A DNA stretch of 61,658 bases from Acidovorax facilis (GCF_023913775.1 NZ_JAMXAX010000019.1:1-61658); one strand, 5' to 3'; shown: positions 46,262 to 56,825, counted from the stretch's first letter. Numbers and translations: made by a program. The notes: generated by a model from the sequence alone, not told the origin.

Positions 46262-47335
46262 TCAGGCGGTCAGCGCCTTCACCACTGCATCGCCCATCTG
46301 CGCCGTACCCACCTTGGTGGTGCCTTCGCTGTAGATGTCGGGCGTGCGCAGGCCCTGGGCCAGCACCTTCTGCACGGCGGCTTCGATGCGCTGGGCGGCG
46401 GCTTCCTGGTTCAGGCTGAAGCGCAGCATCATCGCTGCCGAGAGGATGGTGGCCAGCGGGTTGGCTACGCCCTTGCCGGCGATGTCGGGGGCGCTGCCGT
46501 GGCTGGGCTCGTACAGGCCCTGGTTGCTGCTGTTCAGGCTGGCCGAGGGCAGCATGCCGATGGAGCCAGTCAGCATGGAGGCTTCGTCCGACAGGATGTC
46601 GCCAAACATGTTGCCGGTCACCACCACGTCAAACGCCTTGGGGGCCTTGACCAGTTGCATGGCCGCGTTGTCCACGTACATGTGCTGCAGTTCGACGTCG
46701 GGGTATTCCTTGTGCACGTCGGTGACCACGTCCTTCCAGAACTGGAAGGTTTCCAGCACGTTGGCTTTGTCCACGCTGGTGACCTTCTTGTTGCGCTTGC
46801 GGGCGGCCTGGAAGGCGACGTGGGCGATGCGCTCGATCTCTGGGCGGCTGTAGCGCATGGTGTCAAACGCTTCTTCGGCACCGGGGAAGTGGCCGTCGGT
46901 GGCCACGCGGCGGCCGCGGGGCTGGCCGAAGTAGATGTCGCCCGTCAGCTCGCGGATGATGAGGATGTCCAGGCCGGCAATCAGCTCGGGCTTGAGGCTC
47001 GATGCGCCCACCAGCTGCTCGTAGCAGATGGCGGGGCGGAAGTTGGCGAACAGGCCCAGGTTCTTGCGCAGGCCCAGGATGGCCTGCTCGGGGCGCAGGG
47101 GGCGGTCGAGCTTGTCGTACTTCCAGTCGCCCACGGCGCCGAACAGGATGGCGTCGGCTTCCTTGGCGAGCTTCAGGGTGGATTCGGGCAGCGGGTGGCC
47201 GTGGGCCTCGTAGGCGGCGCCGCCGACCAGGGCAGATTCCATCTCGAAATTCAGGTCCAGGGCTTCCAGAACCTTCACGGCTTCGGAGACGATTTCGGTA
47301 CCGATGCCGTCACCCGGCAGAACTGCGATTTTCAT
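46262..47335 (-). CDS. leuB: 3-isopropylmalate dehydrogenase
   Basis: A 357-residue NAD-dependent enzyme that oxidatively decarboxylates 3-isopropylmalate in leucine synthesis. The N-terminus [15 protein letters not shown] and the substrate/cofactor block [25 protein letters not shown] are typical, and [20 protein letters not shown] follows. It is the last gene of the leuC-ecn-leuD-leuB run, separated from leuD by 89 bases that contain a palindromic repeat. Confidence 0.97.
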   Translation of the reverse strand: MKIAVLPGDGIGTEIVSEAVKVLEALDLNFEMESALVGGAAYEAHGHPLPESTLKLAKEADAILFGAVGDWKYDKLDRPLRPEQAILGLRKNLGLFANFRPAICYEQLVGASSLKPELIAGLDILIIRELTGDIYFGQPRGRRVATDGHFPGAEEAFDTMRYSRPEIERIAHVAFQAARKRNKKVTSVDKANVLETFQFWKDVVTDVHKEYPDVELQHMYVDNAAMQLVKAPKAFDVVVTGNMFGDILSDEASMLTGSIGMLPSASLNSSNQGLYEPSHGSAPDIAGKGVANPLATILSAAMMLRFSLNQEAAAQRIEAAVQKVLAQGLRTPDIYSEGTTKVGTAQMGDAVVKALTA

Positions 47336-47349
47336 TGAATTTGCTTTGA

Positions 47350-47396
47350 TTTTGATAGCTGCTACCGCTTATGGATAAAGCGCTAGAGGCCAATTT
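47350..47396 (+). repeat. Palindromic repeat between leuD and leuB
   Basis: TTTTGATAGCTGCTACCGCT then TATGGATAAAGCGCTAGAGGCCAATTT. It is nearly identical to the copy that encodes the signal peptide at 1368-1410. Confidence 0.88.
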
Positions 47397-47424
47397 AAAT
47401 GATATTTTTGATGCCTGTGGTGTC

Positions 47425-48075
47425 TTACGACACCATGGTGTGCGCCAGCCAGGGCTTGGTCGCCAGGCGCTGCGCTTCAAACGCCTTGATCTTGTCGGAC
47501 TGGCGCAGGGTCAGGCCGATATCGTCGAAGCCGTTGAGCAGGCAGTACTTGCGGAAGGCCTGCACGTCGAACGGAATCTCTTCGCCCTGAGGACGCACGA
47601 TGACCTGGCGCTGCAGGTCGATGGTGAGTTGGTAGCCGGGGAAGGCGTGCACTTCATCGAACAGCTGGGCCACCGTGGCCTCGGGCAGCACGATAGGCAG
47701 CAGGCCGTTCTTGAAGCAGTTGTTGAAGAAGATGTCGGCAAAACTCGGCGCGATCACGGCGCGAAAGCCGTACTGGTCCAGCGCCCAGGGCGCGTGTTCG
47801 CGGCTGGAGCCGCAGCCGAAGTTCTTGCGCGCCAGCAGCACGGAGGCGCCTGCATAGCGTGGCTGGTTTAGCACGAAGTCGGGGTTGGGCTTGCGGCTGG
47901 CGGGGTCCTGGCCGGGCTCGCCGTGGTCCAGGTAGCGCCATTCGTCAAACAGGTTCACGCCAAAGCCGGTCTTCTTGATCGACTTGAGGAATTGCTTGGG
48001 AATGATCGCGTCGGTGTCGACGTTCTCGCGGTCCATCGGGGCCACCAGGCCCTTGAGTAAGGTGAATTTCTGCAT
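47425..48075 (-). CDS. leuD: 3-isopropylmalate dehydratase small subunit
   Basis: A 216-residue subunit that pairs with LeuC to isomerise 2- to 3-isopropylmalate. The swivel-domain motif [15 protein letters not shown] and the opening [13 protein letters not shown] are diagnostic. The ATG at 48075 (MQKFTLLKG) is used; an earlier in-frame ATG (48114) would overlap the lipoprotein gene's end. It starts 10 bases after the entericidin-like gene. Confidence 0.96.
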   Translation of the reverse strand: MQKFTLLKGLVAPMDRENVDTDAIIPKQFLKSIKKTGFGVNLFDEWRYLDHGEPGQDPASRKPNPDFVLNQPRYAGASVLLARKNFGCGSSREHAPWALDQYGFRAVIAPSFADIFFNNCFKNGLLPIVLPEATVAQLFDEVHAFPGYQLTIDLQRQVIVRPQGEEIPFDVQAFRKYCLLNGFDDIGLTLRQSDKIKAFEAQRLATKPWLAHTMVS

Positions 48076-48085
48076 GGGTGCCTTG

Positions 48086-48217
48086 TTATTTATTGGCGGC
48101 GCGTTCGAGTGCACCCCCCGCCCGTTGAACGTCCTGGCCCACGCCCTTGACGGTGTTGCACCCGCCCAGCAGCAAGGCGGCAGACAGTGCGATGAGGATG
48201 GCGGCGATTTTCTTCAT
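48086..48217 (-). CDS. Entericidin-like small lipoprotein
   Basis: A 43-residue protein. [20 protein letters not shown] is a lipoprotein signal peptide with lipobox LGGC; the mature peptide is only 24 residues ([20 protein letters not shown]...), as in the EcnA/EcnB family. Entericidins are small outer-membrane lipoproteins described as a toxin/antidote pair in enterics; only one is present here. The ribosome-binding site GGAG precedes ATG 48217. It sits between leuC and leuD, 11 bases from each, so it is co-transcribed with leucine genes. Confidence 0.88.
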   Translation of the reverse strand: MKKIAAILIALSAALLLGGCNTVKGVGQDVQRAGGALERAANK

Positions 48218-48228
48218 GGCGGGCTCCT

Positions 48229-49650
48229 TCAGGCGAATTGGCGAATGTCCACAAAATGACCGTGCACGGCGGCGGCTGCTGCCATGGCGGGGCTGACGAG
48301 ATGGGTGCGGCCACCAGCGCCCTGGCGGCCTTCGAAGTTGCGGTTGCTGGTGGATGCGCAGCGCTCGCCCGGCTCCAGGCGGTCGGCGTTCATGGCCAGG
48401 CACATGCTGCAGCCGGGCTCGCGCCACTCAAAGCCTGCGGCCACAAAAATCTTGTCCAGGCCTTCGCGTTCGGCCTGCTCTTTGACGAGGCCCGAGCCGG
48501 GAACCACCATGGCCAGCTTCACGTTGCTAGCCACCTTGCGGCCCAGGTTCTTCACCACAGCAGCGGCTTCGCGCATGTCTTCGATGCGGCTGTTGGTGCA
48601 GCTGCCGATGAACACCTTGTCGATGGTGATGTCGTTGATCGCCTTGCCGGGCTGCAGGCCCATGTAGGTCAAGGCGCGCTCGATGGCACCGCGCTTGTTG
48701 GCATCCTTTTCCTTGTCGGGGTCCGGCACGCGGGCGTCCACGCCCAGCACCATCTCGGGCGAGGTGCCCCAGGTGACTTGCGGCACGATTTCGGAGGCGT
48801 CGAGCTTCACCACGGTGTCGAACTTGGCGTCGGCATCGGAGTGCAGCGTCTTCCAGCACGCCACGGCCTGGTCCCATTCGACGCCCGTGGGCGACAGGGG
48901 GCGGCCCTTGACGTATTCAATGGTCTTGTCGTCCACCGCCACCAGGCCAGCGCGCGCGCCGCCTTCGATGGCCATGTTGCACACGGTCATGCGGCCTTCC
49001 ATGCTCATCGCGCGGAAGACGGAGCCTGCAAATTCGATGGTGTAGCCTGTGCCGCCGGCCGTGCCGATCTTGCCGATGATGGCCAGCACCACGTCCTTGG
49101 GCGTCACGCCCTTGGCCAGCGTGCCGTCCACCTGCACCAGCATGTTCTTGGCCTTCTTGGCCAGCAGGGTTTGCGTAGCCATCACGTGCTCGACCTCGGA
49201 TGTGCCGATGCCGTGGGCCAATGCGCCGAATGCACCGTGCGTGCTGGTGTGGCTGTCGCCGCATACCACCGTCATGCCGGGCAGGGTGGCGCCGTTTTCG
49301 GGGCCGATCACGTGCACGATGCCCTGGCGCTTGTGCATGAAGGGGAAGAACGCAGCGGGCGAGATCTGCGCCATATTGTCGTTCAGCGTGGTGATCTGCT
49401 CTTTGCTGATCGGGTCGGTGATGCCGTCGTAGCCGTTTTCCCAGCCGGTGGTGGGCGTGTTGTGGTCGGCGGTGGCCACGATGGAGCTCATGCGCCAGAC
49501 CTTGCGGCCCGCCTCGCGCAGGCCTTCAAACGCCTGGGGGCTGGTCACCTCGTGCACCAGATGGCGGTCGATATAGAGGATGGAGGTGCCGTCCTCTTCG
49601 GTGTGGACGACATGCTCGTCCCAGATCTTGTCGTACAGGGTGCGTCCCAT
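48229..49650 (-). CDS. leuC: 3-isopropylmalate dehydratase large subunit
   Basis: A 473-residue aconitase-family iron-sulfur enzyme. The cluster ligands are Cys in IGSCTNSR and the pair in [34 protein letters not shown] is the family block. The ATG at 49650 has a purine-rich site (GAAAGAAAG). The frame is open further upstream into the LysR gene, without support. It lies 22 bases after the LysR gene on the same strand. Confidence 0.97.
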   Translation of the reverse strand: MGRTLYDKIWDEHVVHTEEDGTSILYIDRHLVHEVTSPQAFEGLREAGRKVWRMSSIVATADHNTPTTGWENGYDGITDPISKEQITTLNDNMAQISPAAFFPFMHKRQGIVHVIGPENGATLPGMTVVCGDSHTSTHGAFGALAHGIGTSEVEHVMATQTLLAKKAKNMLVQVDGTLAKGVTPKDVVLAIIGKIGTAGGTGYTIEFAGSVFRAMSMEGRMTVCNMAIEGGARAGLVAVDDKTIEYVKGRPLSPTGVEWDQAVACWKTLHSDADAKFDTVVKLDASEIVPQVTWGTSPEMVLGVDARVPDPDKEKDANKRGAIERALTYMGLQPGKAINDITIDKVFIGSCTNSRIEDMREAAAVVKNLGRKVASNVKLAMVVPGSGLVKEQAEREGLDKIFVAAGFEWREPGCSMCLAMNADRLEPGERCASTSNRNFEGRQGAGGRTHLVSPAMAAAAAVHGHFVDIRQFA

Positions 49651-49672
49651 GGCGTGGCTTTCTTTCTGCTTT

Positions 49673-50629
49673 TCAGGTGGGTGATTGGATTTTAGTGTCG
49701 GGGTCTGGCCGGGGTGACAGGTGTTCCACCAGCAAACGGGCCGTGACGGGCAGGGCGTCGAAGTCGCGGGCCACCACACGCAGCTCGCGGTGGGCCCAGG
49801 CATCGGTCAGCGGGATGGCTTGCAGGTTGCCCACGCCGCGCATCAGCGCAAACGCCCGGTCAGGCAGCAGGCCCACGCCCAGGCCGTTGTCGATCATGCG
49901 GCACATGGCGTCGAGCCCCGTGACCTGGATGCGCTGGCGCAGTGGGCGCCCGGCGGCGGCAGCGGCGGCGCGCATGGCCAGGCTGATGCTGCTGTTGGCG
50001 TGCAGGCCCACGATGTCCCAGTCCAGGACTTCTTCAAAATTGATAGCATCTAGCGCAGACAGGGCATGCGCCAGGGGCACAACGAGCACCAGATTGTCGG
50101 CGCGGTAAGGGCGGCTTTGCAATTCCAGGGCACCGTTGACACTGGCCATGCCGATGTTGCAGATGCCCAAGTCGGCGGCGCCCTCCTGCACGGCATGCAG
50201 CACGTCGCTGGAGAGGTGCTCCTGCAGGTCGATCTTGATCTGGCTGTGCTCGCGCGCGAAGGCGCCCAGGTCTTCGGGCAGGAACTGGAAGATGGCCGAG
50301 ATGTTGGCATGCATGCGGACATGGCCGCGCACGCCGTCTGCGTATTCGCTCAACTCGCCCTGCATGCGTTCGAGGCCAAACAGCACGGTGCGCGCATGGT
50401 GCAGCAGGCTCTCGCCTGCGGGTGTGAGCGTGACGCCCCGGCTGTGGCGGTAGAGCAGGGCGGTGTCCACGGCAGTTTCCAGGTCCGACAGGCGCTTGCT
50501 GACGGCCGATGCCGCAATGAATTCGCGCTCAGCCGCGCGGCCAATGCTGCCGAGCTCGCACACCGCCACAAACAGTTGCAGCGAGGTCAGGTCGATACGG
50601 CGCGCAAAACTGCGCTCGGAGCTTTTCAT
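49673..50629 (-). CDS. LysR-type transcriptional regulator
   Basis: A 318-residue regulator. The winged helix-turn-helix is at about 13-72 ([36 protein letters not shown]), and the effector-binding domain runs from about 95. It lies directly upstream of and co-directional with leuC, unlike the usual divergent LysR arrangement. It is therefore probably co-transcribed with leuC and may control the leucine genes, but the effector is unknown. A half-copy of the palindromic repeat (50036-50056) appears to be read in frame as SALDAINF. Confidence 0.88.
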   Translation of the reverse strand: MKSSERSFARRIDLTSLQLFVAVCELGSIGRAAEREFIAASAVSKRLSDLETAVDTALLYRHSRGVTLTPAGESLLHHARTVLFGLERMQGELSEYADGVRGHVRMHANISAIFQFLPEDLGAFAREHSQIKIDLQEHLSSDVLHAVQEGAADLGICNIGMASVNGALELQSRPYRADNLVLVVPLAHALSALDAINFEEVLDWDIVGLHANSSISLAMRAAAAAAGRPLRQRIQVTGLDAMCRMIDNGLGVGLLPDRAFALMRGVGNLQAIPLTDAWAHRELRVVARDFDALPVTARLLVEHLSPRPDPDTKIQSPT

Positions 50630-50639
50630 GGGGCTTTGT

Positions 50640-50656
50640 CTTCTCGGAATGAGAAG
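50640..50656. promoter_or_regulatory. Palindrome upstream of the LysR gene, possible autoregulatory site
   Basis: CTTCTC, GGAAT, GAGAAG: a 17-base inverted repeat that contains the T-N11-A form favoured by LysR proteins, 11 bases before the start codon at 50629. An AT-rich stretch follows upstream. Confidence 0.35.
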
Positions 50657-50765
50657 GTTATTTATTTTCTCCGCATTATTGGTGCTTTGCCATCGCGATG
50701 CGCGATGGTTGGGATGCCCGTCCGCGCGTGAGCAGGCCCTTTGAAGCCCAGAACGCTACCGTGGC

Positions 50766-52130
50766 TCAGGCGGTGCAGGTGCTGCCGTGTTCTGGCACAG
50801 CGGCACGCCAGCGCAGCTCATGCTCAATGCGCTGGCGCAGCAGGTCCGAGGCGCTCATTTCGCCGTGCACCACATACACCTGGTCCGGCGCGTGGCCCAT
50901 GCTGCGAAGCCAGGCGATGAGCTGGTTGCCATCGGCATGGGCTGACGCAGAGGACAGCCGTACCACCTCGGCGCGAACGGCCACGTCCTGTCCGTGGATG
51001 CGGATGGTCTTCTCACCCTCTGCCAGCCGCGCACCACGGGTGCCTGGGGCTTGGTGGCCGGTCAGGATGATCATGTTGCGGTGGTCGCCCGCGTGCAGTG
51101 CCAGGTGGTGCAACACGCGCCCCCCGGTGGCCATGCCGCTGGCCGACAGGATGACCATGGGTCCATGCAGCTTGGCCAGCCCCTTGGATTGCTCGGGTGT
51201 CTGGACCATGGTGGCCCCATGCTCCAGCGCTTGCACCTCGCGGCCGCTCAGGCGGTGTTCCTGCATGTGATGCTGGAACAGCCCCGTGGTGCTGACGGCC
51301 ATGGGGCTGTCCAGAAACACCTTGAGCGATGCAGGCACCACGCCCTGCGCCTTGAGCAGGCCGATGGCGTGCAGCACCACCTGCGCGCGCCCCACGGCAA
51401 ACACCGGCACCACGGCAATGCCGCCGCGCGCTGCCAGGCGCTGCAGGGCGGGGCCCAGTTCATCGAGCAAGCCTTCGGGCGGGTGCTCGCGGTCGCCGTA
51501 GGTGGACTCGATGAGCACCGTGTCAGCCTGGGGTGGTGCGTCGGGCGGGTTCATGAGCAGGTCATCGGGCCGGCCCAGGTCGCCCGAGAAAAGAATGCGT
51601 CGGCCTCCCACCTCCAGCAGCACGCTGGCTGCGCCGAGGATGTGGCCTGCGGGCGAAAACGTCACGCGCCAGCCGGGCAGGGGCTCAAACGCCTTGTGAA
51701 ATGGGTGGATCTGGAACTGCTTGAGGCAATGCAGCGCGTCGAGCCGGGTGTACAGGGGCAGGGCGGGGCTGTGGCTGCTGAGCTGGTGGCGGTTGAGAAA
51801 GGCCGCGTCTTCTTCCTGCAGGTGCCCGCTGTCGGGCAGCAGGATGGTGCACAGGTCGCGCGTGCCCGGTGTGCAGTGGATGGCGTGGGTGTAGCCGTCG
51901 CGCGCCAGCAGCGGCAGGTAGCCGCTGTGGTCCAGGTGGGCATGGGTCAGCACCACGGCGTCGATCTGGTGCGGCGTGACGGGCAGGGGCTGCCAGTTGC
52001 GCAGGCGCAACTGCTTGTAGCCCTGGAACAGGCCGCAATCGACCAACAGGCTCTTGCCGTTGTAGCGCACCAGGTACTTGGAGCCGGTGACCGTGCCGGA
52101 GCCGCCCAGGAAGGTGATGTTGACGTTCAT
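50766..52130 (-). CDS. Metallo-beta-lactamase/beta-CASP hydrolase (RNase-like)
   Basis: A 454-residue member of the beta-CASP group (CPSF73/YsgA-like). The zinc motif is LTHAHLDHSG (63-68 HAHLDH), with later His/Asp ligands in SPAGHILGAASV and FSGDLGR. The beta-CASP region has PVFAVGRAQ, and the C-terminal RMMBL-like part includes SASGMATGGRVLHHL and SSASAHADGNQL. Such proteins cut RNA, but small bacterial ones are often uncharacterised. The ATG at 52130 has a GGGAG site; an upstream ATG (52154) is possible. It is monocistronic. Confidence 0.87.
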   Translation of the reverse strand: MNVNITFLGGSGTVTGSKYLVRYNGKSLLVDCGLFQGYKQLRLRNWQPLPVTPHQIDAVVLTHAHLDHSGYLPLLARDGYTHAIHCTPGTRDLCTILLPDSGHLQEEDAAFLNRHQLSSHSPALPLYTRLDALHCLKQFQIHPFHKAFEPLPGWRVTFSPAGHILGAASVLLEVGGRRILFSGDLGRPDDLLMNPPDAPPQADTVLIESTYGDREHPPEGLLDELGPALQRLAARGGIAVVPVFAVGRAQVVLHAIGLLKAQGVVPASLKVFLDSPMAVSTTGLFQHHMQEHRLSGREVQALEHGATMVQTPEQSKGLAKLHGPMVILSASGMATGGRVLHHLALHAGDHRNMIILTGHQAPGTRGARLAEGEKTIRIHGQDVAVRAEVVRLSSASAHADGNQLIAWLRSMGHAPDQVYVVHGEMSASDLLRQRIEHELRWRAAVPEHGSTCTA

Positions 52131-52225
52131 GTGCCCAAGCTCCCGGGTGATCATCGATGAGACCCATCCTACTGCGCTGTGCGTGCATCGCACGGGCCTT
52201 AGGGAGTTTCTTGCCCTGCATCAAG

Positions 52226-52264
52226 AAAAAACCGCCAGGGCCAAAAGGCCACAAGCGGTTTTCG
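52226..52264 (-). terminator. Rho-independent terminator after dnaJ
   Basis: AAAACCGC (outer) and GGCC AAAA GGCC (inner) on one side pair with GCGGTTTT on the other. An A-run at the left end gives a T-run on the minus strand. It ends the grpE-dnaK-dnaJ operon. Confidence 0.75.
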
Positions 52265-52283
52265 GTGGGATGCCGGTGCGCGG

Positions 52284-53429
52284 TCAGCTGAAGAAGTTTT
52301 TCAGCCGGTCCGTCCAGCTCTCGCCGCTGGGCGAGTGGCGGGCGCCGCCCTTCTTGAGCGAATCTTCCAGTTCGCGCAGCAGCTTGCGCTGGTGCTCGGT
52401 CAGCTTGACGGGTGTCTCGACTGCGATGTGGCAGTACAGATCGCCCGGGTAGCTGGCACGCACGCCCTTGATGCCCTTGCCACGCAGGCGGAACTGCTTG
52501 CCGGCCTGGGTGCCTTCAGGAATGTCGATCGCTGCCTTGCCAGCCAGCGTGGGCACTTCGATCTCGCCGCCGAGTGCTGCCGTGATGAAGCTCACAGGCA
52601 CCTGGCAGTGCAGGTCGTCGCCATCGCGCTCGAAGATGTCGTGTTTCTTCAGGCGGATCTCGATGTACAGGTCACCCGGCGGGCCGCCGTTGGTGCCCGG
52701 CTCGCCGTTGCCGGTGGAGCGGATGCGCATGCCGTCGTCGATGCCCGCAGGAATCTTCACTTCCAGCGTCTTTTGCTTCTTGAGCTTGCCCTGGCCGTGG
52801 CAGGTGGTGCACGGCTCGGGAATGATCTTGCCCGTGCCGCGGCAGTGGGGGCAGGTCTGCTGCACGCTGAAGAAGCCCTGGCGCATCTGCACCGTGCCTG
52901 CGCCCTGGCAGGTGCCACACGTCTTGGCACTGGTGCCGGGCTTGGCACCGCTGCCGTGACAGGTGTCGCAGCTCTCCCACGAGGGGATGCGGATCTGAGC
53001 ATCCTTGCCGCGCGCGGCTTCTTCCAGCGTGATCTCCATGGCGTAGCTGAGGTCGCTGCCCCGGTACACCTGTCGGCCGCCGGCACCGCGCCCACGCCCG
53101 CCCTGCTGGCCAAACATGTCGCCGAAGATGTCGCCAAAGGCCTCGGCAAAACCACCAAAGCCCTCCGCCCCCGCGCCGCCGGGGCCGCGCATGTTGGGGT
53201 CCACCCCGGCGTGGCCGTACTGGTCGTAGGCCGCACGTTTTTGCGGGTCGGAGAGCATCTCGTAGGCCTCTTTGGCCTCCTTGAACTTTTCTTCGGCAGG
53301 CTTGGCTGCGTCACCCTGGTTGCGGTCAGGGTGGTGCTTCATCGCCAGCTTGCGATAGGCCTTCTTGATTTCTTCGTCCGAGGCGTTCTTGGGAACGCCC
53401 AGGATTTCATAAAAGTCTCTTTTGGACAT
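52284..53429 (-). CDS. dnaJ: Chaperone DnaJ (Hsp40)
   Basis: A 381-residue co-chaperone that delivers substrates to DnaK and stimulates its ATPase. The J domain (1-70) contains HPD at 33-35. A Gly/Phe-rich region spans about 75-115. Four CxxCxGxG zinc motifs ([32 protein letters not shown]) precede the C-terminal substrate-binding part. The ATG at 53429 starts [11 protein letters not shown]. It lies 86 bases after dnaK. Confidence 0.97.
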   Translation of the reverse strand: MSKRDFYEILGVPKNASDEEIKKAYRKLAMKHHPDRNQGDAAKPAEEKFKEAKEAYEMLSDPQKRAAYDQYGHAGVDPNMRGPGGAGAEGFGGFAEAFGDIFGDMFGQQGGRGRGAGGRQVYRGSDLSYAMEITLEEAARGKDAQIRIPSWESCDTCHGSGAKPGTSAKTCGTCQGAGTVQMRQGFFSVQQTCPHCRGTGKIIPEPCTTCHGQGKLKKQKTLEVKIPAGIDDGMRIRSTGNGEPGTNGGPPGDLYIEIRLKKHDIFERDGDDLHCQVPVSFITAALGGEIEVPTLAGKAAIDIPEGTQAGKQFRLRGKGIKGVRASYPGDLYCHIAVETPVKLTEHQRKLLRELEDSLKKGGARHSPSGESWTDRLKNFFS

Positions 53430-53515
53430 GGTCATTCTGAGCCCGGTTGGAACAGGAACGCCGCGCAAGCCCCGTCAAGGGCCCCGCGCGGCGGCTGGGG
53501 TCAACGGGGGCGTGC

Positions 53516-55468
53516 TCAGCCCTTCTTGACTTCCTTCACCTCGGCATCGACGACGTTGTCGTCGTCTGAGGGCTTGGCGGACGCACCACCGGCCGATGCG
53601 CCTGCGGCCTCTGCACCACCGGCTGCCTGAGCAGCTTGCGCTGCCTGCGACTCGGCGTACATCTTTTCGCCCAGCTTCTGGCTGGCAGCCATCAGCGCCG
53701 TGGTCTTTTCGTCAATCGCGGCCTTGTCTTCGCCCTTCAAGGCTTCTTCCAGTGCCTTGACTGCAGCAGTGATCGCGTCCTTTTCGCCTGCGTCGAGCTT
53801 GTCGCCGTGTTCGGCCAGGCTCTTGTTCACGCTGTGCACGGCGGCTTCACCCTGGTTGCGGGCTTGCACCAGCTCCAGCTTCTTCTTGTCGTCGGCCGCG
53901 TTCAGCTCGGCATCCTTCACCATCTGCTGGATCTCTTCTTCCGACAGGCCCGAGTTGGCCTTGATGGTGATCTTGTTTTCCTTGCCCGTGCCCTTGTCCT
54001 TGGCGCCCACGTGCAAGATGCCGTTGGCGTCGATGTCAAACGACACTTCGATCTGAGGAACACCGCGGGACGCAGGTGGAATGCCTTCTAGGTTGAATTC
54101 GCCCAGCAGCTTGTTGCCGGTAGCGATTTCGCGCTCGCCCTGGTAGACCTTGATGGTCACGGCAGGCTGGTTGTCGTCGGCCGTCGAGAAGGTCTGTGCG
54201 AACTTCGTCGGGATGGTCGTGTTCTTCGTGATCATCTTGGTCATGACACCGCCCAGGGTTTCGATACCCAGCGACAGGGGCGTCACGTCCAGCAGCAGCA
54301 CGTCCTTGCGGTCACCCGACAGCACCTGGCCCTGGATGGCGGCGCCCACGGCCACGGCTTCGTCAGGGTTCACGTCCTTGCGGGGGTCCTTGCCGAAGAA
54401 TTCCTTGACCTTTTCCTGCACCTTGGGCATCCGGGTCATGCCGCCGACCAGGATCACGTCATGGATGTCAGACACCGACACGCCAGCGTCCTTGATGGCC
54501 ATGCGGCAAGGAGCGATGGTGCGCTCGATCAGCTCTTCCACCAGTTGTTCCAGCTTGGCGCGGGTCAGCTTGATGTTCAGGTGCTTGGGGCCCGATGCGT
54601 CTGCCGTGATGTACGGCAGGTTGATGTCTGTCGAGGCCGAGTTCGACAGTTCGATCTTGGCTTTCTCGGCCGCTTCCTTCAGGCGCTGCAGGGCCAGCAC
54701 GTCATTCTTGAGGTTGACGCCCGACTCCTTCTTGAACTCGTCAATGATGAAGTCGATGATGCGCTGGTCGAAGTCTTCGCCGCCCAGGAAGGTGTCGCCG
54801 TTGGTCGACAGCACTTCGAACTGCTTTTCGCCGTCCACGTCCGCGATTTCGATGATGGAAACGTCAAACGTGCCGCCACCCAGGTCATACACAGCGATCT
54901 TGCGGTCGCCCTTTTCCTGCTTGTCGAGGCCAAAGGCCAGGGCAGCAGCGGTGGGCTCGTTAATGATGCGCTTGACATCCAGGCCCGCAATGCGGCCAGC
55001 GTCCTTGGTGGCCTGGCGCTGTGCGTCGTTGAAGTACGCGGGCACGGTGATGACTGCTTCCGTCACGGGCTCGCCCAGGTAGTCTTCAGCCGTCTTCTTC
55101 ATCTTGCGCAGGATGTCGGCAGACACCTGCTGCGCCGACAGCTTGTTGCCGCGCACTTCGATCCAGGCGTCGCCGTTGTCGGCGGCCACGATCTTGTAGG
55201 GCATCAGGTCGATGTCCTTTTGCACTTCTTTTTCGGTGAACTTGCGGCCGATCAGGCGCTTGACGGCGTACAGCGTGTTCTTGGGGTTGGTCACGGCCTG
55301 GCGCTTGGCCGAGGCACCGACGAGGATCTCGCCGTCTTCCTGGTAGGCCACGATGGAGGGCGTGGTGCGTGCACCTTCGCTGTTTTCGATCACGCGGGTC
55401 GTGTTGCCCTCCATGATGGAGACGCAGCTGTTGGTCGTACCCAGGTCAATGCCGATGATTCTTCCCAT
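53516..55468 (-). CDS. dnaK: Chaperone DnaK (Hsp70)
   Basis: A 650-residue ATP-dependent chaperone. The ATPase domain begins [15 protein letters not shown] and includes [13 protein letters not shown] motifs ([13 protein letters not shown]) and [12 protein letters not shown]. The linker and substrate-binding domain follow from about 390 ([15 protein letters not shown]). The Ala/Gly-rich tail ends in the usual acidic VVDAEVKEV. Between it and grpE lie a heat-shock-type promoter candidate and a perfect DnaA box. Confidence 0.98.
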   Translation of the reverse strand: MGRIIGIDLGTTNSCVSIMEGNTTRVIENSEGARTTPSIVAYQEDGEILVGASAKRQAVTNPKNTLYAVKRLIGRKFTEKEVQKDIDLMPYKIVAADNGDAWIEVRGNKLSAQQVSADILRKMKKTAEDYLGEPVTEAVITVPAYFNDAQRQATKDAGRIAGLDVKRIINEPTAAALAFGLDKQEKGDRKIAVYDLGGGTFDVSIIEIADVDGEKQFEVLSTNGDTFLGGEDFDQRIIDFIIDEFKKESGVNLKNDVLALQRLKEAAEKAKIELSNSASTDINLPYITADASGPKHLNIKLTRAKLEQLVEELIERTIAPCRMAIKDAGVSVSDIHDVILVGGMTRMPKVQEKVKEFFGKDPRKDVNPDEAVAVGAAIQGQVLSGDRKDVLLLDVTPLSLGIETLGGVMTKMITKNTTIPTKFAQTFSTADDNQPAVTIKVYQGEREIATGNKLLGEFNLEGIPPASRGVPQIEVSFDIDANGILHVGAKDKGTGKENKITIKANSGLSEEEIQQMVKDAELNAADDKKKLELVQARNQGEAAVHSVNKSLAEHGDKLDAGEKDAITAAVKALEEALKGEDKAAIDEKTTALMAASQKLGEKMYAESQAAQAAQAAGGAEAAGASAGGASAKPSDDDNVVDAEVKEVKKG

Positions 55469-55508
55469 GATTTTTCTCCGAATGCTTGAATGGTTTGGAT
55501 GGCTAGTA

Positions 55509-55536
55509 ACTTGTGGATAACTTGGTGTGGTTCAAG
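55509..55536 (-). promoter_or_regulatory. Sigma-32-type promoter candidate for dnaK
   Basis: On the minus strand CTTGAAC (55530-55536), 13 bases, then CCACAAGT (55509-55516). The -35 is nearly consensus and the -10 is a partial match to CCCCATNT. The start would be about 32 bases before the dnaK ATG. Confidence 0.5.
55512..55520 (-). promoter_or_regulatory. Perfect DnaA box between grpE and dnaK
   Basis: TTATCCACA on the minus strand (TGTGGATAA on the plus). It overlaps the -10 region of the dnaK promoter candidate, so DnaA binding there could affect dnaK transcription. Chance occurrence cannot be ruled out. Confidence 0.5.
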
Positions 55537-55561
55537 TCTTCCGGGTCGATTTTTTTGAGGC

Positions 55562-56113
55562 TTACTTGGGAGCCGTCACCGTGACCAGGGCCGGACGCAG
55601 CACGCGCTCGGCGATCACATAGCCCTTTTGCAGCACAGCCACCACGGTGTTGGCTTCCTGCTCGGCAGGCACCACGCTGATGGCCTGGTGCTGGTGCGGA
55701 TCGAACTTGGCGCCAGCGGCCGGGTTGATGGCAATCACCTTGTTGCGCTCCAGTGCCGACGTCAGCTGGCGCAGGGTGGCGTCGGCGCCTTCGCGCAGCT
55801 GCTGGGGCGTAGCTTCCTTGATGGCCAGGGCGGCATCCAGGCTGTCGGCCACGGGCAGCAGGCTCTCGGCAAAACTCTCGATACCGAATTTGCGGGCTTT
55901 GGAAACCTCGTCTTCGGCGCGGCGGCGGGCGTTTTCGGCCTCGGCCTTGGCGCGCAGGAACTGGTCGGCCAGATCAGCGCTTTTGGCCTTGAGCTCGGCC
56001 AACTCGCCCTGCAGGCGTGCCAGCTCGTCAGAGGCGTGGGCAGCCATGGCGGCTTCGACTTCTTCGGGGGCGGAGGCGCTCTGTGCGGGGGGGGTTTGGC
56101 TGGTGTCGGACAT
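55562..56113 (-). CDS. grpE: Nucleotide exchange factor GrpE
   Basis: A 183-residue DnaK co-chaperone that releases ADP. It has an acidic, disordered N-terminus, a long coiled coil (about 35-85: [23 protein letters not shown]...), and a C-terminal beta domain ([37 protein letters not shown]). The ATG at 56113 (MSDTSQTPP) is used; in-frame sequence continues upstream without support. It is first in the grpE-dnaK-dnaJ operon. Confidence 0.96.
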   Translation of the reverse strand: MSDTSQTPPAQSASAPEEVEAAMAAHASDELARLQGELAELKAKSADLADQFLRAKAEAENARRRAEDEVSKARKFGIESFAESLLPVADSLDAALAIKEATPQQLREGADATLRQLTSALERNKVIAINPAAGAKFDPHQHQAISVVPAEQEANTVVAVLQKGYVIAERVLRPALVTVTAPK

Positions 56114-56149
56114 GTCTTGGTCTGGAAGTAAATGAACGGTACGCGCGGG

Positions 56150-56177
56150 ATCTGGGGGCGTGCCACCACAAATCAAG
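56150..56177 (-). promoter_or_regulatory. Sigma-32-type heat-shock promoter candidate for grpE
   Basis: On the minus strand CTTGATT (56171-56177), a 13-base spacer, then CCCCAGAT (56150-56157): five of seven and seven of eight matches to CTTGAAA and CCCCATNT. It would give a leader of about 30 bases before the grpE ATG. Confidence 0.6.
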
Positions 56178-56323
56178 GTCTGCACCAGGGGCATGGTCTC
56201 ACGAGCCCCGTATGCATCGCGGTTTGTTGTATTGCATGTCGGCCCAGCCACTGGTTTTACAAGGGGCTGGACGCATCTATGGCATCTTTTTGTACGCCTG
56301 CACAGGGGCGGCGAAGCGCTGAG

Positions 56324-56352
56324 TGTACAAGCGACGCAGGCCGGGCTATAAT
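56324..56352 (+). promoter_or_regulatory. Sigma-70 promoter for the rpsF operon
   Basis: TGTACA (56324-56329), 17 bases, perfect TATAAT (56347-56352). The start would be near 56359, leaving a leader of about 60 bases before rpsF. Confidence 0.65.
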
Positions 56353-56417
56353 CGCAGGCTTTCCCTTGCCACACCACTTCAAGACGCAGTGGGTGGTCTT
56401 ACCCAAAAGGAGTATGC

Positions 56418-56825
56418 ATGCGTCATTACGAAATCATTTTGTTGATCCATCCGGATCAAAGCGAACAAGTTCCCGCCATGCTGGAGCGCTACAAGGGCAT
56501 GATCACCGCTGGCGGTGGCAAGGTGCACCGCGTGGAAGACTGGGGCCGCCGTCAACTGGCGTACCTGATCAACAAGCTGGCCAAGGCCCATTACCTGTGC
56601 GTGAACATCGAAGCCGACCAGGCCGTGATGGCTGAACTGGAGCACGCCTTCAAGTTCAACGACGCCGTGCTGCGCCACCTGACGGTTCAGAAGAAGAAGG
56701 CCGACACGGGTCCATCTTCCATGATGAAGACCGTCGAGCGCGAAGAAGCCCGCAAGGCCAGCCAAGCTGAATATGCAGCTGCTGGCGGCGAGCGTGGCGA
56801 GCGCCCAGATCGCGCCGAGCGCTGA
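56418..56825 (+). CDS. rpsF: 30S ribosomal protein S6
   Basis: A 135-residue protein that binds 16S rRNA as a pair with S18. The start [19 protein letters not shown] and the core [18 protein letters not shown] are typical. The C-terminal tail is charged and Ala/Glu-rich. The ribosome-binding site AAAGGAG is at 56405-56411. It heads the rpsF-priB-rpsR-rplI operon. Confidence 0.98.
   Translation: MRHYEIILLIHPDQSEQVPAMLERYKGMITAGGGKVHRVEDWGRRQLAYLINKLAKAHYLCVNIEADQAVMAELEHAFKFNDAVLRHLTVQKKKADTGPSSMMKTVEREEARKASQAEYAAAGGERGERPDRAER

Noticed and set aside
48238..49695. A 485-codon plus-strand frame opposite leuC
   Set aside because: Shadow of leuC with biased, domain-free composition; leuC is unambiguous.
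50690..50708. CCATCGC/GCGATGG hairpin as a terminator of the beta-CASP gene
   Set aside because: It has a 7-bp stem but no T-run on the minus strand, so termination is not supported.
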